A stretch of DNA of 64,000 bases, taken from the NCBI GenBank assembly GCA_036250225.1, contig JAPZLL010000003.1, positions 682,001 through 746,000 on the forward strand, in the 5' to 3' direction. A model generated the notes under the pieces. That model saw only the letters and a list, made by a program, of their open reading frames with translations. It was not told the DNA's origin and did not search any database. The DNA is from Cercophora sp. LCS_1 (lineage: Eukaryota; Ascomycota; Sordariomycetes; Sordariales; Lasiosphaeriaceae). A program made the translations under genes and the position numbers. This document shows positions 30,913 to 42,106 of the stretch, one piece after another (within the stretch, counting starts at the first letter, position 1; each line of letters starts with the position of its first letter).

Positions 30913-33621
30913 ATGGCTAAGAATTTCATCGCCAATGTCAAGTCTGTCCTTAGCGGAGACACCTTGATTCTCACCAGCACCAATAATCCGACACTCGAGC
31001 GTACTTTTTCCCTTGCCTATGTCTCGGCTCCGCGTCTGAGCAAGGACGGCGATGAGCCTTTCGCTTTCGAGTCACGGGAGTTCCTACGCAATCTCGCTGT
31101 TGGAAAGCCTATCAAGTGCAATGTGCTTTGTAAGTCATGGGCGATTCCAAAACTTGTATTCATCGACATTGCTACTGACACGAGACAAGACACCATTCCC
31201 GGGTCTGGACGGGAGTACGGTGTTGCTTCCCTCCAAGATGGGACAGAGCTTCCTGATGCCGCCATCAAGGCTGGCTGGCTCAAGGTGAGAGAGGATGCTG
31301 GTAGAAAGGAAGACTCCGAAGAACTTCTCGAGAGGCTCGACAAGCTGCGAGCTCTTGAAACCCAGGCCAAGAACGAAGGGAAGGGACTTCACGTTGGCAC
31401 TGGTGGTATCATTGAGGTCCAGAATGACCTCGGGGGCCCCGAGTTCTTGAACCAATGGAAAGGAAAGACCGTGGACGGAATCGTCGAGCGCGTTATCACC
31501 GGTGACAGACTGCTAGTCCGCCTGCTCCTCACGGAGAAGAAGCACTGGCAAGTTATGACTCTGATTGCTGGTATTCGAACGCCATCAACGGAGCGGGTCA
31601 CGCAAGGCCAGACTCAACCCGCTGAGGAATATGGAAACGAAGCCAAGGCCTTTGTCGAGACTCGCCTCCTCCAACGCGCCGTAAAGGTCAAGATTGTTGG
31701 CGCTAGTCCTCAGGGCCAACTCGTCGCTGCGATCATTCACCCCCGCGGCAACATTGCCGAGTTCCTCCTTCAGGATGGCTTTGCCCGGTGCAACGATTTT
31801 CACTCGACCTTCCTCGGCAGCGACATGGCTGCCCTCAGGGCGGCCGAGAAGAAGGCGCAATCGAGTCGCCTTCGTCTGCACAAGCACCATGTCGCTAAAT
31901 CCTCTGACACCAAGGACTTGGAGGTGACTGTAACCAAGATCATTGGCGCCGACACCATCATTGTGCGCAACAAGACCGGAGAGGAGAAGAGAATTGGCTT
32001 GAGCAGCATTCGCGGGCCCCGAGCGGGCGAGCCCTCCGAGGCACCATTCAGAGACGAGGCCAAGGAGTTCCTCAGGAAGAAGCTGATCGGAAAACACGTT
32101 CGGGTTACTGTTGATGGCTCGAAGCCTGCTACCGAAGGCTTTGAGGCACGGGACGTTGCCACTGTCACTCAGAATGGCAAGAACGTTGGTCTACAGCTCG
32201 TCCAAGAAGGCTACGCCACCGTCATCCGACATCGCAAGGACGATACAGACCGTGCGGGCAACTACGACGAGCTCCTTGCCGCTCAAGAGACTGCCAAAGA
32301 GGAAAAGAAGGGCATTTGGTCCGGAAAGCCGCCCAAAGTAAAGCAATACGTGGACATGTCCGAGAGTGTGCAGAAGGCGAAGATCCAGCTTTCAACTCTG
32401 TCCAGGCAGCGCAAGGTTCCTGGTATTGTTGACTTCTGCAAGTCGGGTTCTCGTTTTACTGTCTTGATTCCCCGCGAGGGAGCGAAACTCACGCTGGTTC
32501 TCGCTGGTGTCCGCGCTCCTCGCTCGGGCCGCACACCGCAGGAAAAGGGCGAACCTTTCGGCCAAGAAGCCCTGGACTTGGCGAACAGGCGATGCAACCA
32601 GAGAGATTGCGAGATTGATGTTCATGACATCGACAAAGTTGGAGGCTTTATCGGTGACCTTTATGTGAATCGTGAGAGCTTCGCCAAAATCCTCGTTGAA
32701 GAGGGTCTGGCTTCAGTTCACGAGTACTCGGCCGAAAAGTCCGGCAACGCTGCCGAGCTTCTGGCCGCCCAGAAGCGAGCAAAGGAGGCCAGGAAGGGCT
32801 TGTGGCACGACTGGGACCCATCCCAAGATGCCCAAGAGGAGGCTGAGGAGGCGCCAATAGAGTCTGCCGCTGACGCCTCGGGAACGATTGACAAGAAGCC
32901 CACCGACTACCGGGAAATCGTTGTCACCAACATCGACAACGCTGGCAAGATCAAGGTGCAGCAGGTTGGCGCCTCCACTGTCGCCCTCACTAGTCTGATG
33001 AACGAGTTCAAGAAGTTCCATATCGACCCGAAGAACAGCGCCGGCATCAAAGGGGACCCCAAGGCCGGAGATTATGTAGCGGCAAAGTTCACACAGGACG
33101 GGGAATGGTACAGAGCCCGTATCCGCTCGAATGATCGTGCTGCCAAGGTCGCAGAGGTCGTTTATGTCGACTACGGAAATTCCGAGAAGCAGCCCTGGTC
33201 GAAGCTTCGTCCGCTTGATCAGCCCCAGTTCAGCGCCCAGAAGCTGAGGCCACAAGCTATTGACATCCAGCTCTCGTTTGTCCAACTTCCAACTTCACCC
33301 GACTACCTTGCCGATGCGGTCAACTTCCTCTACGATGCCACCGAGGGTAAGGAGCTTGTTGGCAGCTTTGACTTCGTCGACTCCAAGGAGGGCGTCAGCC
33401 ATATAACCATCTTCGACCCCAAGAACGGCACCAAGGACCCCAACAACTCGATCAACCGTGCCCTCATTCTGAATGGCCATGCTATGGTCCCGCGGAAGCT
33501 CAAGGCTTGGGAGAGAAGCAAAGTTTTCGAGCCCGTCCTCAAGAGCCTGCGCGAGGCTGAATCCCAAGCCAAGGCTGAGCGGTTGGGTATGTGGGAGTAC
33601 GGCGATGTCACCGAGGACTAG
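30913..33621 (+). CDS. SND1: Tudor staphylococcal nuclease (Tudor-SN)
   Basis: Two exons, 30913-31129 and 31190-33621, around a 60-nt in-frame intron; removing it joins NVL to YTIPGSGREYG. Product 882 aa. Staphylococcal-nuclease-like repeats begin at MAKNFIANVKSVLSGDTLIL, at TVDGIVERVITGDRLLV, at EVTVTKIIGADTIIV and at VPGIVDFCKSGSRFTVLI. A Tudor domain follows, with GDYVAAKFTQDGEWYRARI (from about residue 698) and VVYVDYGN, then a partial SN repeat to the end. This is the standard SN4-Tudor layout. Family members bind RNA and act in RNA processing, decay and stress granules; in fungi the exact role is less defined. Codon use and length look normal. Confidence 0.95.
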   Translation: MAKNFIANVKSVLSGDTLILTSTNNPTLERTFSLAYVSAPRLSKDGDEPFAFESREFLRNLAVGKPIKCNVLCKSWAIPKLVFIDIATDTRQDTIPGSGREYGVASLQDGTELPDAAIKAGWLKVREDAGRKEDSEELLERLDKLRALETQAKNEGKGLHVGTGGIIEVQNDLGGPEFLNQWKGKTVDGIVERVITGDRLLVRLLLTEKKHWQVMTLIAGIRTPSTERVTQGQTQPAEEYGNEAKAFVETRLLQRAVKVKIVGASPQGQLVAAIIHPRGNIAEFLLQDGFARCNDFHSTFLGSDMAALRAAEKKAQSSRLRLHKHHVAKSSDTKDLEVTVTKIIGADTIIVRNKTGEEKRIGLSSIRGPRAGEPSEAPFRDEAKEFLRKKLIGKHVRVTVDGSKPATEGFEARDVATVTQNGKNVGLQLVQEGYATVIRHRKDDTDRAGNYDELLAAQETAKEEKKGIWSGKPPKVKQYVDMSESVQKAKIQLSTLSRQRKVPGIVDFCKSGSRFTVLIPREGAKLTLVLAGVRAPRSGRTPQEKGEPFGQEALDLANRRCNQRDCEIDVHDIDKVGGFIGDLYVNRESFAKILVEEGLASVHEYSAEKSGNAAELLAAQKRAKEARKGLWHDWDPSQDAQEEAEEAPIESAADASGTIDKKPTDYREIVVTNIDNAGKIKVQQVGASTVALTSLMNEFKKFHIDPKNSAGIKGDPKAGDYVAAKFTQDGEWYRARIRSNDRAAKVAEVVYVDYGNSEKQPWSKLRPLDQPQFSAQKLRPQAIDIQLSFVQLPTSPDYLADAVNFLYDATEGKELVGSFDFVDSKEGVSHITIFDPKNGTKDPNNSINRALILNGHAMVPRKLKAWERSKVFEPVLKSLREAESQAKAERLGMWEYGDVTED

Positions 33622-34575
33622 ACATAGATCAGGGGTAGAAACTATACGGGCCCTTGTGTGGGCTGAGACAGAACAAGAATGAAAGGGTGTCGGCGTGGAA
33701 AAGTAAGGCAGCCGGGGTTCTGATGCATATCCTTTTAGGTCATCATAAAAATCATTTTTCCCTGTCATCCCTTGTGACCCAGTGCCTTTGATGTTTCCGC
33801 GGGCTGGTGTCGTTCAAATACCGCATCGAACAGGTTTCACGATGGGGCGCGTGGTGGTTGATCAAACCCGAGACCGCAACCTCCGCCATCTCCGTGGAGA
33901 AGAGAGCAATGAAGCATTGTCCAATCGTTGGCATTCCCACCCACGTGGGGTGTGTGCTAGAGTCCAAGTTCGCGGCTGAGTAAGGGTCTGCGAACCCCAC
34001 CGAGCATTTTGCACGAGGCGCTGGAACGGACGTGAGGGGTTCAGGTGCCTTTTGCCCAGGCGAGCACAACCCTCAACGCACCGGGAGATCCGGTGGCGGA
34101 CCCGAAAGGGTTTCCGTCTCTGGGTGCGAGATCGATTAGGAAGATATCGTGCGCTCAATGGACATGATTTGTGCCCCCTGGAACAAGGCAGCTCGTAAGC
34201 CCTCAGTTAGCAGGAAAGGGGCGAGTTATTAATCAGCAACCATTGCATGGTTATGAAAGGCACCCGCGCGGGAAAAGTGGTCAAGGGGAGGAGTTTTCTC
34301 AGGGCGATGGGGCGAATGGGATGGGGCGAATGGCAGGGGTGGGCCGGGACTTATGACGATGTCGGGACCCCGCTAGACGTCAATTATCCGCTGGCGCTGG
34401 CGCCTTGGGTCCCCAACACAAAAGAAGGGGCGGGCGCGATCTTTTGTCTCGCCGGTCCATCTTCCCAGTAACCCATCCCAAACGTTTTTCTTTGCAAATT
34501 GCCTCCGGTTTCGAACCCAGCTCCATCTTCCACAGATTCATCAACTCGTACACCTCCTCCTTTCATCTATTCACC
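33622..34575. other. Intergenic, transaldolase promoter
   Basis: About 950 bp between two genes on the same strand. It holds the Tudor-SN 3' flank and, nearer 34,575, a pyrimidine-rich leader of the transaldolase gene. No gene seen. Confidence 0.5.
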
Positions 34576-35963
34576 ATGGCTAGCGCTCTCGAGCAGCTCA
34601 AGGCCTCCGGCACTGTAAGTGCATCTCAGATTACCCCGCCAAACCCCTCGTTGCGTTGAGGTGGGAGGTTCGCAACGAAAATGGCGTGGCGATACCTCGA
34701 TGTTCCCACCATCGTGTGCTCTCATTACTGTGTTCCTGCAGCTAACCACGACTATCAACTCCTAGGTTGTTGTCAGTGATTCTGGTAAGCTTCGCCTATC
34801 ATTTACAAAGCTTCGAGACACTCTAGCTAACCCCTCTTGTTAGGTGACTTTGCATGTCAGTCTACCCCATCCAGCCCTATCTCCTTGGGCGCCATCGATA
34901 ATCCATACCTATACTCACAATGCTGTAGCCATTGGCAAGTACAAGCCTCAGGATGCCACCACCAACCCTTCGCTCATCTTGGCTGCCACCAAGAAACCCG
35001 AGTATGCCGCTGTCCTCGATGCCGCCATTGCTCAGGTGAAAGGCCAGCCAGGCTCCATCGACGACAAGGTCGATTCTGCTCTCGACAACCTCCTTGTGCA
35101 GTTTGGCAAAAAGATTCTCGAGATCATCCCCGGCAAGGTCTCCACCGAAGTTGACGCCGCCTTCTCTTTCGACACCAAGAAGTCCGTAGACAAGGCCCTT
35201 CACATTATCGAGGTAAGGAGCGTACGACCGTGTCCTTGTGCAGTACCTAACTTCTGTTCGTGTAGCTTTATGAGAAGGAGGGTATCTCCAAGGATCGGGT
35301 TCTCATCAAGGTTGCCTCCACATGGGAGGGCATCAAGGCGGCCGAGATCCTCCAGCGCGACCACGGCATCAACACTAACCTCACCCTCATGTTCTCCCTC
35401 GTCCAGGCCATTGCTGCTGCTGAGGCTGGCGCTTTCCTCATCTCGCCCTTCGTTGGTCGCATCCTCGACTGGTACAAGGCCGCGACGAAGAAGGATTACT
35501 CCAAGGAGGAGGATCCCGGTGTCGCCAGTGTCAAAGCTATCTTCAACTATTACAAGAAGTACGGCTACAAGACCATCGTCATGGGTGCGTCTTTCCGTAA
35601 CACTGGCGAGATCACCGAGCTCGCTGGCTGCGACTACTTGACCATTTCTGTGAGTTTGCCCATGAATGGCAACCCTAGCGAGCTCTGCTCTGTTTGTTTG
35701 TCACCATCGGCTAACATTGCAACACCCAGCCCAACCTCCTTGAGGAGCTCCTCAACTCGTCCGAGGCCGTTCCCAAGAAGCTCGATGCCGCTGGCGCCTC
35801 TGCCCTCAACATCGAGAAGAAGACCTACATCAACGACGAGCCCGCCTTCCGCTTTGACTTCAACGAGGACCAGATGGCCGTTGAGAAGCTCCGGGAAGGT
35901 ATCAGCAAGTTCGCTGCTGACGCTGTTACTCTTAAGGGCATCATCAAGGCCAAGCTGCAGTAA
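34576..35963 (+). CDS. TAL1: Transaldolase
   Basis: Six exons are inferred: 34576-34614, 34766-34784, 34844-34855, 34929-35212, 35266-35649, 35730-35963, giving 323 aa, the normal length. The second and third exons are only 19 and 12 nt; together they code VVSDSGDFAS, joining to IGKYKPQDATTNPSLIL. The Schiff-base Lys is in VLIKVASTWEG (about residue 133). FRNTGEITELAGCDYLTIS and the C-terminal region are conserved. The enzyme moves a dihydroxyacetone unit between sedoheptulose-7-phosphate and glyceraldehyde-3-phosphate in the cytosolic pentose phosphate pathway. The micro-exon boundaries fit GT-AG and frame exactly. Confidence 0.96.
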
Positions 35964-36399
35964 ATTGTTGAAGGTCATGGAGGAGTTGCAAGGATTAAAA
36001 ATGGGAGGAAGGTTAGGGAAACACGGTCATGATCAGGGACGGTTCAAGAGGGTGGTTTAGAGTGCATTTACTCACCCTCATATAACACGGGCGAGAATGA
36101 TATCAGCATGTTTTGGGATGCCTTTTTCTGCTATACGGATACATAGCTGGTCTCGAGGCAAATACATGCTTGAGCCTGCTAAAAAAGCAAGTTGCGGATG
36201 ACGTGATCCAGCATAGTAACGGTATTCACCTTCGTTGATATGATGCAATTCCCTTTATCACCCTACCGTCATAACGCTGCGCTATGCTACGGATAGTCAT
36301 CGAGAATTAGGTCTGGATATTATGCAATGCAAACAACTACACTGACGGGCCATCACCCGTTGCCCCTACTATCCAAATAAAAAGCCTCCTCACACTCCC
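35964..36399. other. Convergent 3' intergenic region
   Basis: About 440 bp between the transaldolase stop and the convergent phosphatase stop. It should hold both 3' UTRs. No other signal seen. Confidence 0.5.
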
Positions 36400-38052
36400 C
36401 TATTCATCAGCACTTGTGCAATCGACTTGCTCAATCCTATGCGCTACAAACCCATCCGCCCTTGGCGCTTCGACTACCAGCGCCGTAAGTTGCCTTCCAT
36501 GACCGCATCCCGAGTCCAGCCCGAACGCATACCGCGTCCCCTTTCTCCGCTTCATCTTCTTGCTCCTCTTTTGCCGTTTCCCTTTGGCCTCGACATCCCT
36601 CTTGACTTCCTTATCCTTATCTTCACCGCTCGCCCCATCGTCAGTCCCATCATCGTCGCCCTCACCCTCGTTCTCAACTTCAATCTCAATCTCGGTCTCA
36701 ACTTCCACCTCTACGTCCCCATCTGATTCTACCTCCAGCTCGGGCGCAATCTCAATGTTGATTGCCGTCCCTCCGGATCCATCGCCGTCTGTGTCACCTC
36801 TCGCGTGGTGCTTTTTCTTCTTTGACTTCTCGGCCGGATGGGGCTTGATGACCACAGGCGTTGACGTCTGCAGACCTTTCTTGGCGTCGTGGCCGTAGAT
36901 GACGACCGTTCGATCCTCCGGGTGACGGACGTGGTCGTTTTGGAAGCGGTTCCATGCGTGGGACCACGGCTCGCCGTTTCGTGTGTCTGAGGGGACGGCG
37001 ACGATGGGGGAGGCGCTGGTTGTGTCTCCCTCCTCAATTTCATCTTCCGGGGTTGGTAGGGTCTCGGATGAGAGGCCGGGATAGATGAGGGTGCGCATGT
37101 TCATCATGGCCCAGGGGTCTTGTTTTTCCAGGGGCACGTTGGGGACTAGACCGGCGTGGACAACGACGACTTCGCTTGCGTTCCAGGGTGTGTTGGTTGC
37201 GCCGGGGATGGCGCCGATGCGGAGGATCACGGGGAGAGAGGACAGCCATTTTAGTTGTTTGGCGGATAGGGAACGGGCCACGGCGCGGGCGTGGTTGGCA
37301 TGTTTGCTGCGGAAGGCCGAGAGTTCCTCGTCTGCCTCGTCGCCTGAGGGGATTGGGTCTTCCTGGTCGGTTGTGCCGGCTTTGTGGTGGTGGTGCTTTT
37401 TCTTCTTTTCCATCGCCTTGTGCGCGAGGAGTACTAGATCCTCGTGGTTCCCCCTAACGCCGCTTGCGCTGACCTCTATGGCGAGATTTACGACGCCTGC
37501 ACTGTCTGGGCCCTTGGCCACGATGTCGCCGACCAGCACCAGATGATCCCCATTTTTGTGATCAAATTCCACTTTTTGGAGGAGAGCTTTCAGCTCATGG
37601 AGGTGGCCGTGGATGTCGCCTACGAAGACGAGGCGCCTCCGTCTTACCTTCTTGCCAAAGGCGTCGACGTCTGGTGAAGGTGGTGGGAGAGTGTGCTCCG
37701 GGGCCAGAGACACCATGAGCGGATCCGGGAGGTCAAACAGTGGCGGCCGGGCACTGGTTCCGTACTCCATAATTATTGTTTTCTGGAGGTCTGAGTCTTG
37801 GTAGTTCGGCCGGAAGTCGCGTTGACCACCGCCCTCAGCAACCGCTTCGGGAGGTGAGTGGGGGTGTCGGAAAGACGTCATGGCGGGTGACGCGGCAAAC
37901 AGCAGCGACTTCACGGCCGGAATGGGCGCTGCGAAGAGATAGCATAGCGTCACCAATATTGACACCATCCCGACCAGCACGAGAAGCGGTGGCCGGCGGG
38001 AGTGGTGGCGGAAGTGGCGGCCAAAAAGCCGCGTGATGACGGCAGTTGGCAT
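36400..38052 (-). CDS. PPN2: Calcineurin-like phosphatase, Ppn2-like
   Basis: Single exon, 550 aa, ATG at 38052. Residues about 22-43 form one membrane segment after a basic N-terminus, giving a type II orientation. Metallophosphatase motifs follow: GDIHGH (145-150), GDIVAKG (175-181), GNHED (201-205), VVHAG and YGHDA. In yeast, Ppn2 is a zinc-dependent endopolyphosphatase of the vacuole with this layout. The C-terminal part carries a long Glu/Val/Asp acidic tract, then a Lys/Arg-rich patch around KGKRQKRSKKMKRRKGTRYA, before a final GLDSGCGHG block seen in the PP1-like/ApaH superfamily. The low-complexity insert is the unusual part. Confidence 0.85.
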   Translation of the reverse strand: MPTAVITRLFGRHFRHHSRRPPLLVLVGMVSILVTLCYLFAAPIPAVKSLLFAASPAMTSFRHPHSPPEAVAEGGGQRDFRPNYQDSDLQKTIIMEYGTSARPPLFDLPDPLMVSLAPEHTLPPPSPDVDAFGKKVRRRRLVFVGDIHGHLHELKALLQKVEFDHKNGDHLVLVGDIVAKGPDSAGVVNLAIEVSASGVRGNHEDLVLLAHKAMEKKKKHHHHKAGTTDQEDPIPSGDEADEELSAFRSKHANHARAVARSLSAKQLKWLSSLPVILRIGAIPGATNTPWNASEVVVVHAGLVPNVPLEKQDPWAMMNMRTLIYPGLSSETLPTPEDEIEEGDTTSASPIVAVPSDTRNGEPWSHAWNRFQNDHVRHPEDRTVVIYGHDAKKGLQTSTPVVIKPHPAEKSKKKKHHARGDTDGDGSGGTAINIEIAPELEVESDGDVEVEVETEIEIEVENEGEGDDDGTDDGASGEDKDKEVKRDVEAKGKRQKRSKKMKRRKGTRYAFGLDSGCGHGRQLTALVVEAPRADGFVAHRIEQVDCTSADE

Positions 38053-38760
38053 TGGCGGTGGGGATTTGGCGCTTCCGGGGTTTTTGTGACTCTCGATCGG
38101 AAATCAAGGGGGGCTGGATCTCACCAAAGCTCGCGATATCTCATTTCATTGTTCGCTGGCGCGCTGGTTTTCCGCCGGAAAAGTGATTCTTATGTGTTTT
38201 TTTTTTCAAATTAGGAAAAGGGCAGGAAAATACAAGGTTGCTAGGAATCAACAAGGCCCTAGCTGAGACGAGGAGATCTCGCACTAACTCGGCCGTACAA
38301 ACGTCATGATGTGCTGCCAGAGGTGCAAACTGAATCGAGGGCCAGAAAAAGGGAGCACAAAACGCACCGGTCGTTGGCGCACAGGATGTCAGGCGTTGGC
38401 CGAGGTCCCACCTGTTCAAAGTCAATCCCTTCAGGTTGCTCATGCCCGCTCGCGCCACACCCTTTTTTTCGATGAGCAATCTTTGCCTGTCGCCCAACCC
38501 ATGCGCAAAAACGCCTAAGTTGATGGCAATCGCTTGAGCCGGAGTCCATGCGGGTTGTAGCATAACTGGCGAACGTAGCTCTGATCCATTGAATGTAGAG
38601 GGGTGCTCCCTGCGTCGAGGTTGGGCATATTTCAAAACATTGCACACCAGAACGCCGACCAATGCCCCCGTCCAGACCCATGACTGTACAACTTCATGCA
38701 TTTACAGCGCGTAGAAACGTTACACGCGACCGCTGTCCTCTCGATGTGCCCTCACGAAGA
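38053..38760. other. Intergenic between two minus-strand genes
   Basis: About 700 bp. It contains the Ppn2-like promoter and leader and the 3' flank of the Pet191 gene. No supported gene. Confidence 0.5.
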
Positions 38761-39241
38761 CTACCAGCCCCACCATGATGACTTTTTCCCTTGTGCCGCT
38801 GCCACCACCTTGGCCGCCTGTTCTGCTCTGTACTTTTTGTTTTCTGCTTCCCTCCAGTCCTCGGGCTCCTTTTCGTTGCCGTCGGTTTCTCCACGTGCAC
38901 CGGCAAAGGCAGACTTGCCAGCATAAAGCTGGTATCCATCGCCGGTCGTTTCGGTTTCCTGGATTTGTCGAAAGGTCGCTGGCTGGTTGCCTCGAAAGCG
39001 CTTTCGCATATCAATCATCCCGCGACGGCAGTCTCCAAACCCCTTTTTGAGTTGTTGGCACTTTAATGGGAGCTCGTCGGCGAGGGGTTGGCGCAGGCAT
39101 TCGGCGGCTGTGTGTCGCTGCTTCATGACGCAGTCCGACTCTTGCAGGCACTGAGCCAGTGCGTCTCCTAGAAAGAGGTTAGTTTGCGCAAAACATAGTG
39201 GCCGATGGGGGCTCACTTATGTCTTTACATGAGCTCGGCAT
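38761..39241 (-). CDS. PET191: Cytochrome c oxidase assembly factor Pet191/COA5
   Basis: Two exons, 39241-39217 and 39167-38761, with a 49-nt intron (GTGAGC...CTAG), giving 143 aa. The spliced start MPSSCKDIRDALAQCLQESD matches Pet191. Cysteines at 5, 15, 21, 32, 45 and 55 give C-x9-C twice (5/15 and 45/55) with C21-x10-C32 between, followed by RGMIDMRKRFRGNQP, the family signature. The protein is imported into the mitochondrial intermembrane space and needed for complex IV assembly. The C-terminal extension after the core is Ala/Lys/Glu-rich and poorly conserved, ending in SSWWGW. Its promoter region is shared with the divergent lipase gene. Confidence 0.93.
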
Positions 39242-39957
39242 GGTGGAGGTTGGCTCTGGAATCCTCAATGGTTGGAAAGTTGGAGTTCTTCAACTACCAA
39301 ATTGTCGGCCCCAGCTCGCGATCGGCCTGGCATGCGGCGCATCGGCCGGGCTCGAAGCCGATTCGGTGGTGCAACCGCTAATCCGATTGGCCCAGTCTGC
39401 CCCTCGGCGTGGTTCGAGCGCCAACCCGTTAGCGGTCTCACCAACGCCTACCACTGCAGGTGGCAGGGTGCTCGCGTCTTTCAGGGGCCGTTCGAGTCCT
39501 CGAATTCTCGTGTGGCATCGTCGGTCGGTGAGAGATAAGCCTGGATTCTTGGGCCCTTTAAGTTTCTTTTTATAATCCCCTATGCTTTTCGTTTAGTAAA
39601 GACATCGGAAACTCAAGTTGCCATTCTAAACCGCCAATTAGCTTCTGTGTTTGCCCAGCGTCACAAGGCACACCTCGCGCGGCTTGCATGTGATTCGCCG
39701 TGACATCACAACGCCTTCCCTATTCGATATCCACGAGAAACCCGCCACCACCTACCTGGGCTCAGTGTCTCTCGGTGGGACTGGGCTTTGCCAAACCTAA
39801 CCCCTAAGCTATCTCTTCCTAATGTTTAGACGGCCATAGACCGGATTTTAGCTCGACCTTGTTCCAATAACTTTTTTTCTGTCGCTTTCTTCCACTGCTT
39901 TCTGATCATCGCTCGGTGCCGATGAAGAGGTAGAACCTCTCTGGAGCTGCAACCAGA
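39242..39957. promoter_or_regulatory. Divergent promoter region (Pet191 and steryl esterase)
   Basis: About 715 bp between two divergent start codons. It holds both promoters. Nothing else was recognised. Confidence 0.5.
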
Positions 39958-42106
39958 ATGCCTGTCCCCTTTCTTGGGCGCCTCAATCTGTAAGCTCCCA
40001 CATCTACTGACCGCAATTCAGCACGCACCTTTGCTTATCGTGTGAACAGCACCGAGTACTTTGCCCTAGTTGGATCCTTCTTACTCGTGGGCGTTGAGGC
40101 TCTGCTTCGAGTCCTTACTCTAGCCCTGCGTAAGTACTTTTGCTTCCGCTGCGCGCCGCACCTTATCTAACACAAGACAGCACCTTCAATTATCGAGATT
40201 TTTTACAGGATATCGAGGCGCTTGTTTAATCGATGGTCGTCACCGTCGCAAAAAAGAGCAGAGGGGAGAAGGAAGTGTAGGTGGTCGCCACAGCGCTCCG
40301 TGCCGCCCCGCTGACCAACCCATAGCCATCTCGGCTTCGGTCCGCGATGCCTCCGACTTTGTTGATCTGTGTGCGCTATGGGGGTATACGGCCGAAGAGC
40401 ACGTAGTCCAGACTAAGGACGGATACTTGCTCGGGCTGCATCGCCTTGCGTGGAGGAAGGGAGAGGAGGATATCAAAGTCAACCATGGCCCAAACAGTGT
40501 GAAAAAACGGGTTGTATATCTGCACCATGGCTTGCTCATGAACAGCGAAGTTTGGGTTTGCTTGACCGATGAGCAGAGATCTCTGCCTTTTACTCTGGTT
40601 GAGAGGGGCTTTGATGTCTGGGTAAGCTTCTGCTGAGCGCGTCCGGAGACTGGGCTTCTGAGCTGACACCCATAGCTTGGAAACAACCGCGGTAACAAAT
40701 ATTCGAAAAAATCGATACAATGTGCGCCGACTTCGCAAGAGTTCTGGAACTTTTCGATCGACGAATTCGCTTTCTACGACATTCCCGACAGTATCGCGTA
40801 CATTCTTGACACCACTGGGCAGAAGTCTCTCTCATACATTGGATTCTCCCAAGGAACCGCCCAAGCGTTTGCCAGCCTCGCTGTTCATCCGAAACTCAAC
40901 CATCAAGTCAACGTCTTCATTGCCCTTGCCCCAGCCATGTCCCCGGCCGGCCTTCACAATGGCATCGTGGACGCTCTCGTCAAAGCCTCCCCCCAAGTCT
41001 TGTTCTTGCTGTTCGGAAGACGGTCCATCCTGAGCTCTGCGACAATGTGGCAATCCATCCTTTACCCCCCTATTTTTACCAAATTCATCGACTATGGCCT
41101 AACGTTCTTGTTCAACTGGAAAACCAAAAACATCAGCACCTCACAAAAGCTCGCTGCCTATCCTCACCTTTACTCCTTTACTAGCACCAAGTCTGTTGTG
41201 CACTGGTTTCAAATTATACGCACAAAGTCATTTCAGATGTACGATGACGACGTCCACCCCCCAATGCTATTATCCTCAAGCAGCAAGTACACCAAGGTTG
41301 CTAAGTACCCGACTCGAAATATCAAGACGCCGGTCGTCTTGGTGTACGGAGGTAGCGACTCTCTTGTGGATATCAAGGTCATGCTGCGAGAACTGCCCAG
41401 GCAAACGATGGCCACCGAAATACCTCACTACGAACATCTCGACTTTCTTTGGGCAAGGGATGTCGACACCCAAGTGTTTCAGCATGTATTCGATGCACTG
41501 GAAAGCTTCACTGGGGCCGAGCATACAAAAGAAGAGTACGAGCGTTATCGGAGCGCCAGGCGGACACATCTTAGTACGAGCCTGTTTTCCCGGCGCCATG
41601 CTGCACGGAACAGCGATGCTGCGCTTGACAGTGATGTGAGCACCGCAGTTGGTGGCGGTAGCGTTGCAGACGATTGCCTTCAGGAGCCAACTGTTGAACA
41701 TAGGGAAAACATCGCACACGAATTTGCTGGGGTCGAAGACACCCCAGAGCCTGGGCTTAGCGCGAGACGATCCGTGGGCCAGCTCCGTGAGACGAATATC
41801 CCTTCTCCAAGCGGGAGCTCGAGATCTGTACGGCCCCGTCCCATTCGCGCATCCACTATACCGGATGATGACGAGGTCGCTCTGGCGAGTCCGTTATCAC
41901 CTCAGAGCGTGCGGTTCCACGAAGAGCCTGCAGGAGTGGGAATGGATGGTACTGCAGACCAGGATAAACCTGCCCATATCAGGACACCTAGGCGAAGGGG
42001 AACCGGCGGAAGTCAGATGAGCGTGGACTCGATGAAACATGGACGAGGCATTAGCCTTGGTGCCGGTACTAACCCCCAAAGACACCCTTCAACTCAGATG
42101 TACTAA
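39958..42106 (+). CDS. Steryl ester hydrolase / acid-lipase family (Tgl1/Yeh-like)
   Basis: Five exons are inferred: 39958-39989, 40050-40129, 40181-40276, 40326-40621, 40676-42106, giving 644 aa in an unbroken frame. A hydrophobic segment near the N-terminus (FALVGSFLLVGVEALLRVL) suggests a membrane anchor. The lipase start block DFVDLCALWGYTAEEHVVQT is followed by HHGLLMNSEVW (oxyanion region), the nucleophile GFSQG (Ser about 227), the acid in YGGSDSLVD (about 396) and the His in HYEHLDFLW (about 422). These are the catalytic triad of the fungal Tgl1, Yeh1 and Yeh2 enzymes that release sterols from steryl esters on lipid droplets or the plasma membrane. The last 150 residues are Ser/Arg/Pro-rich and likely disordered. 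Confidence 0.9.
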
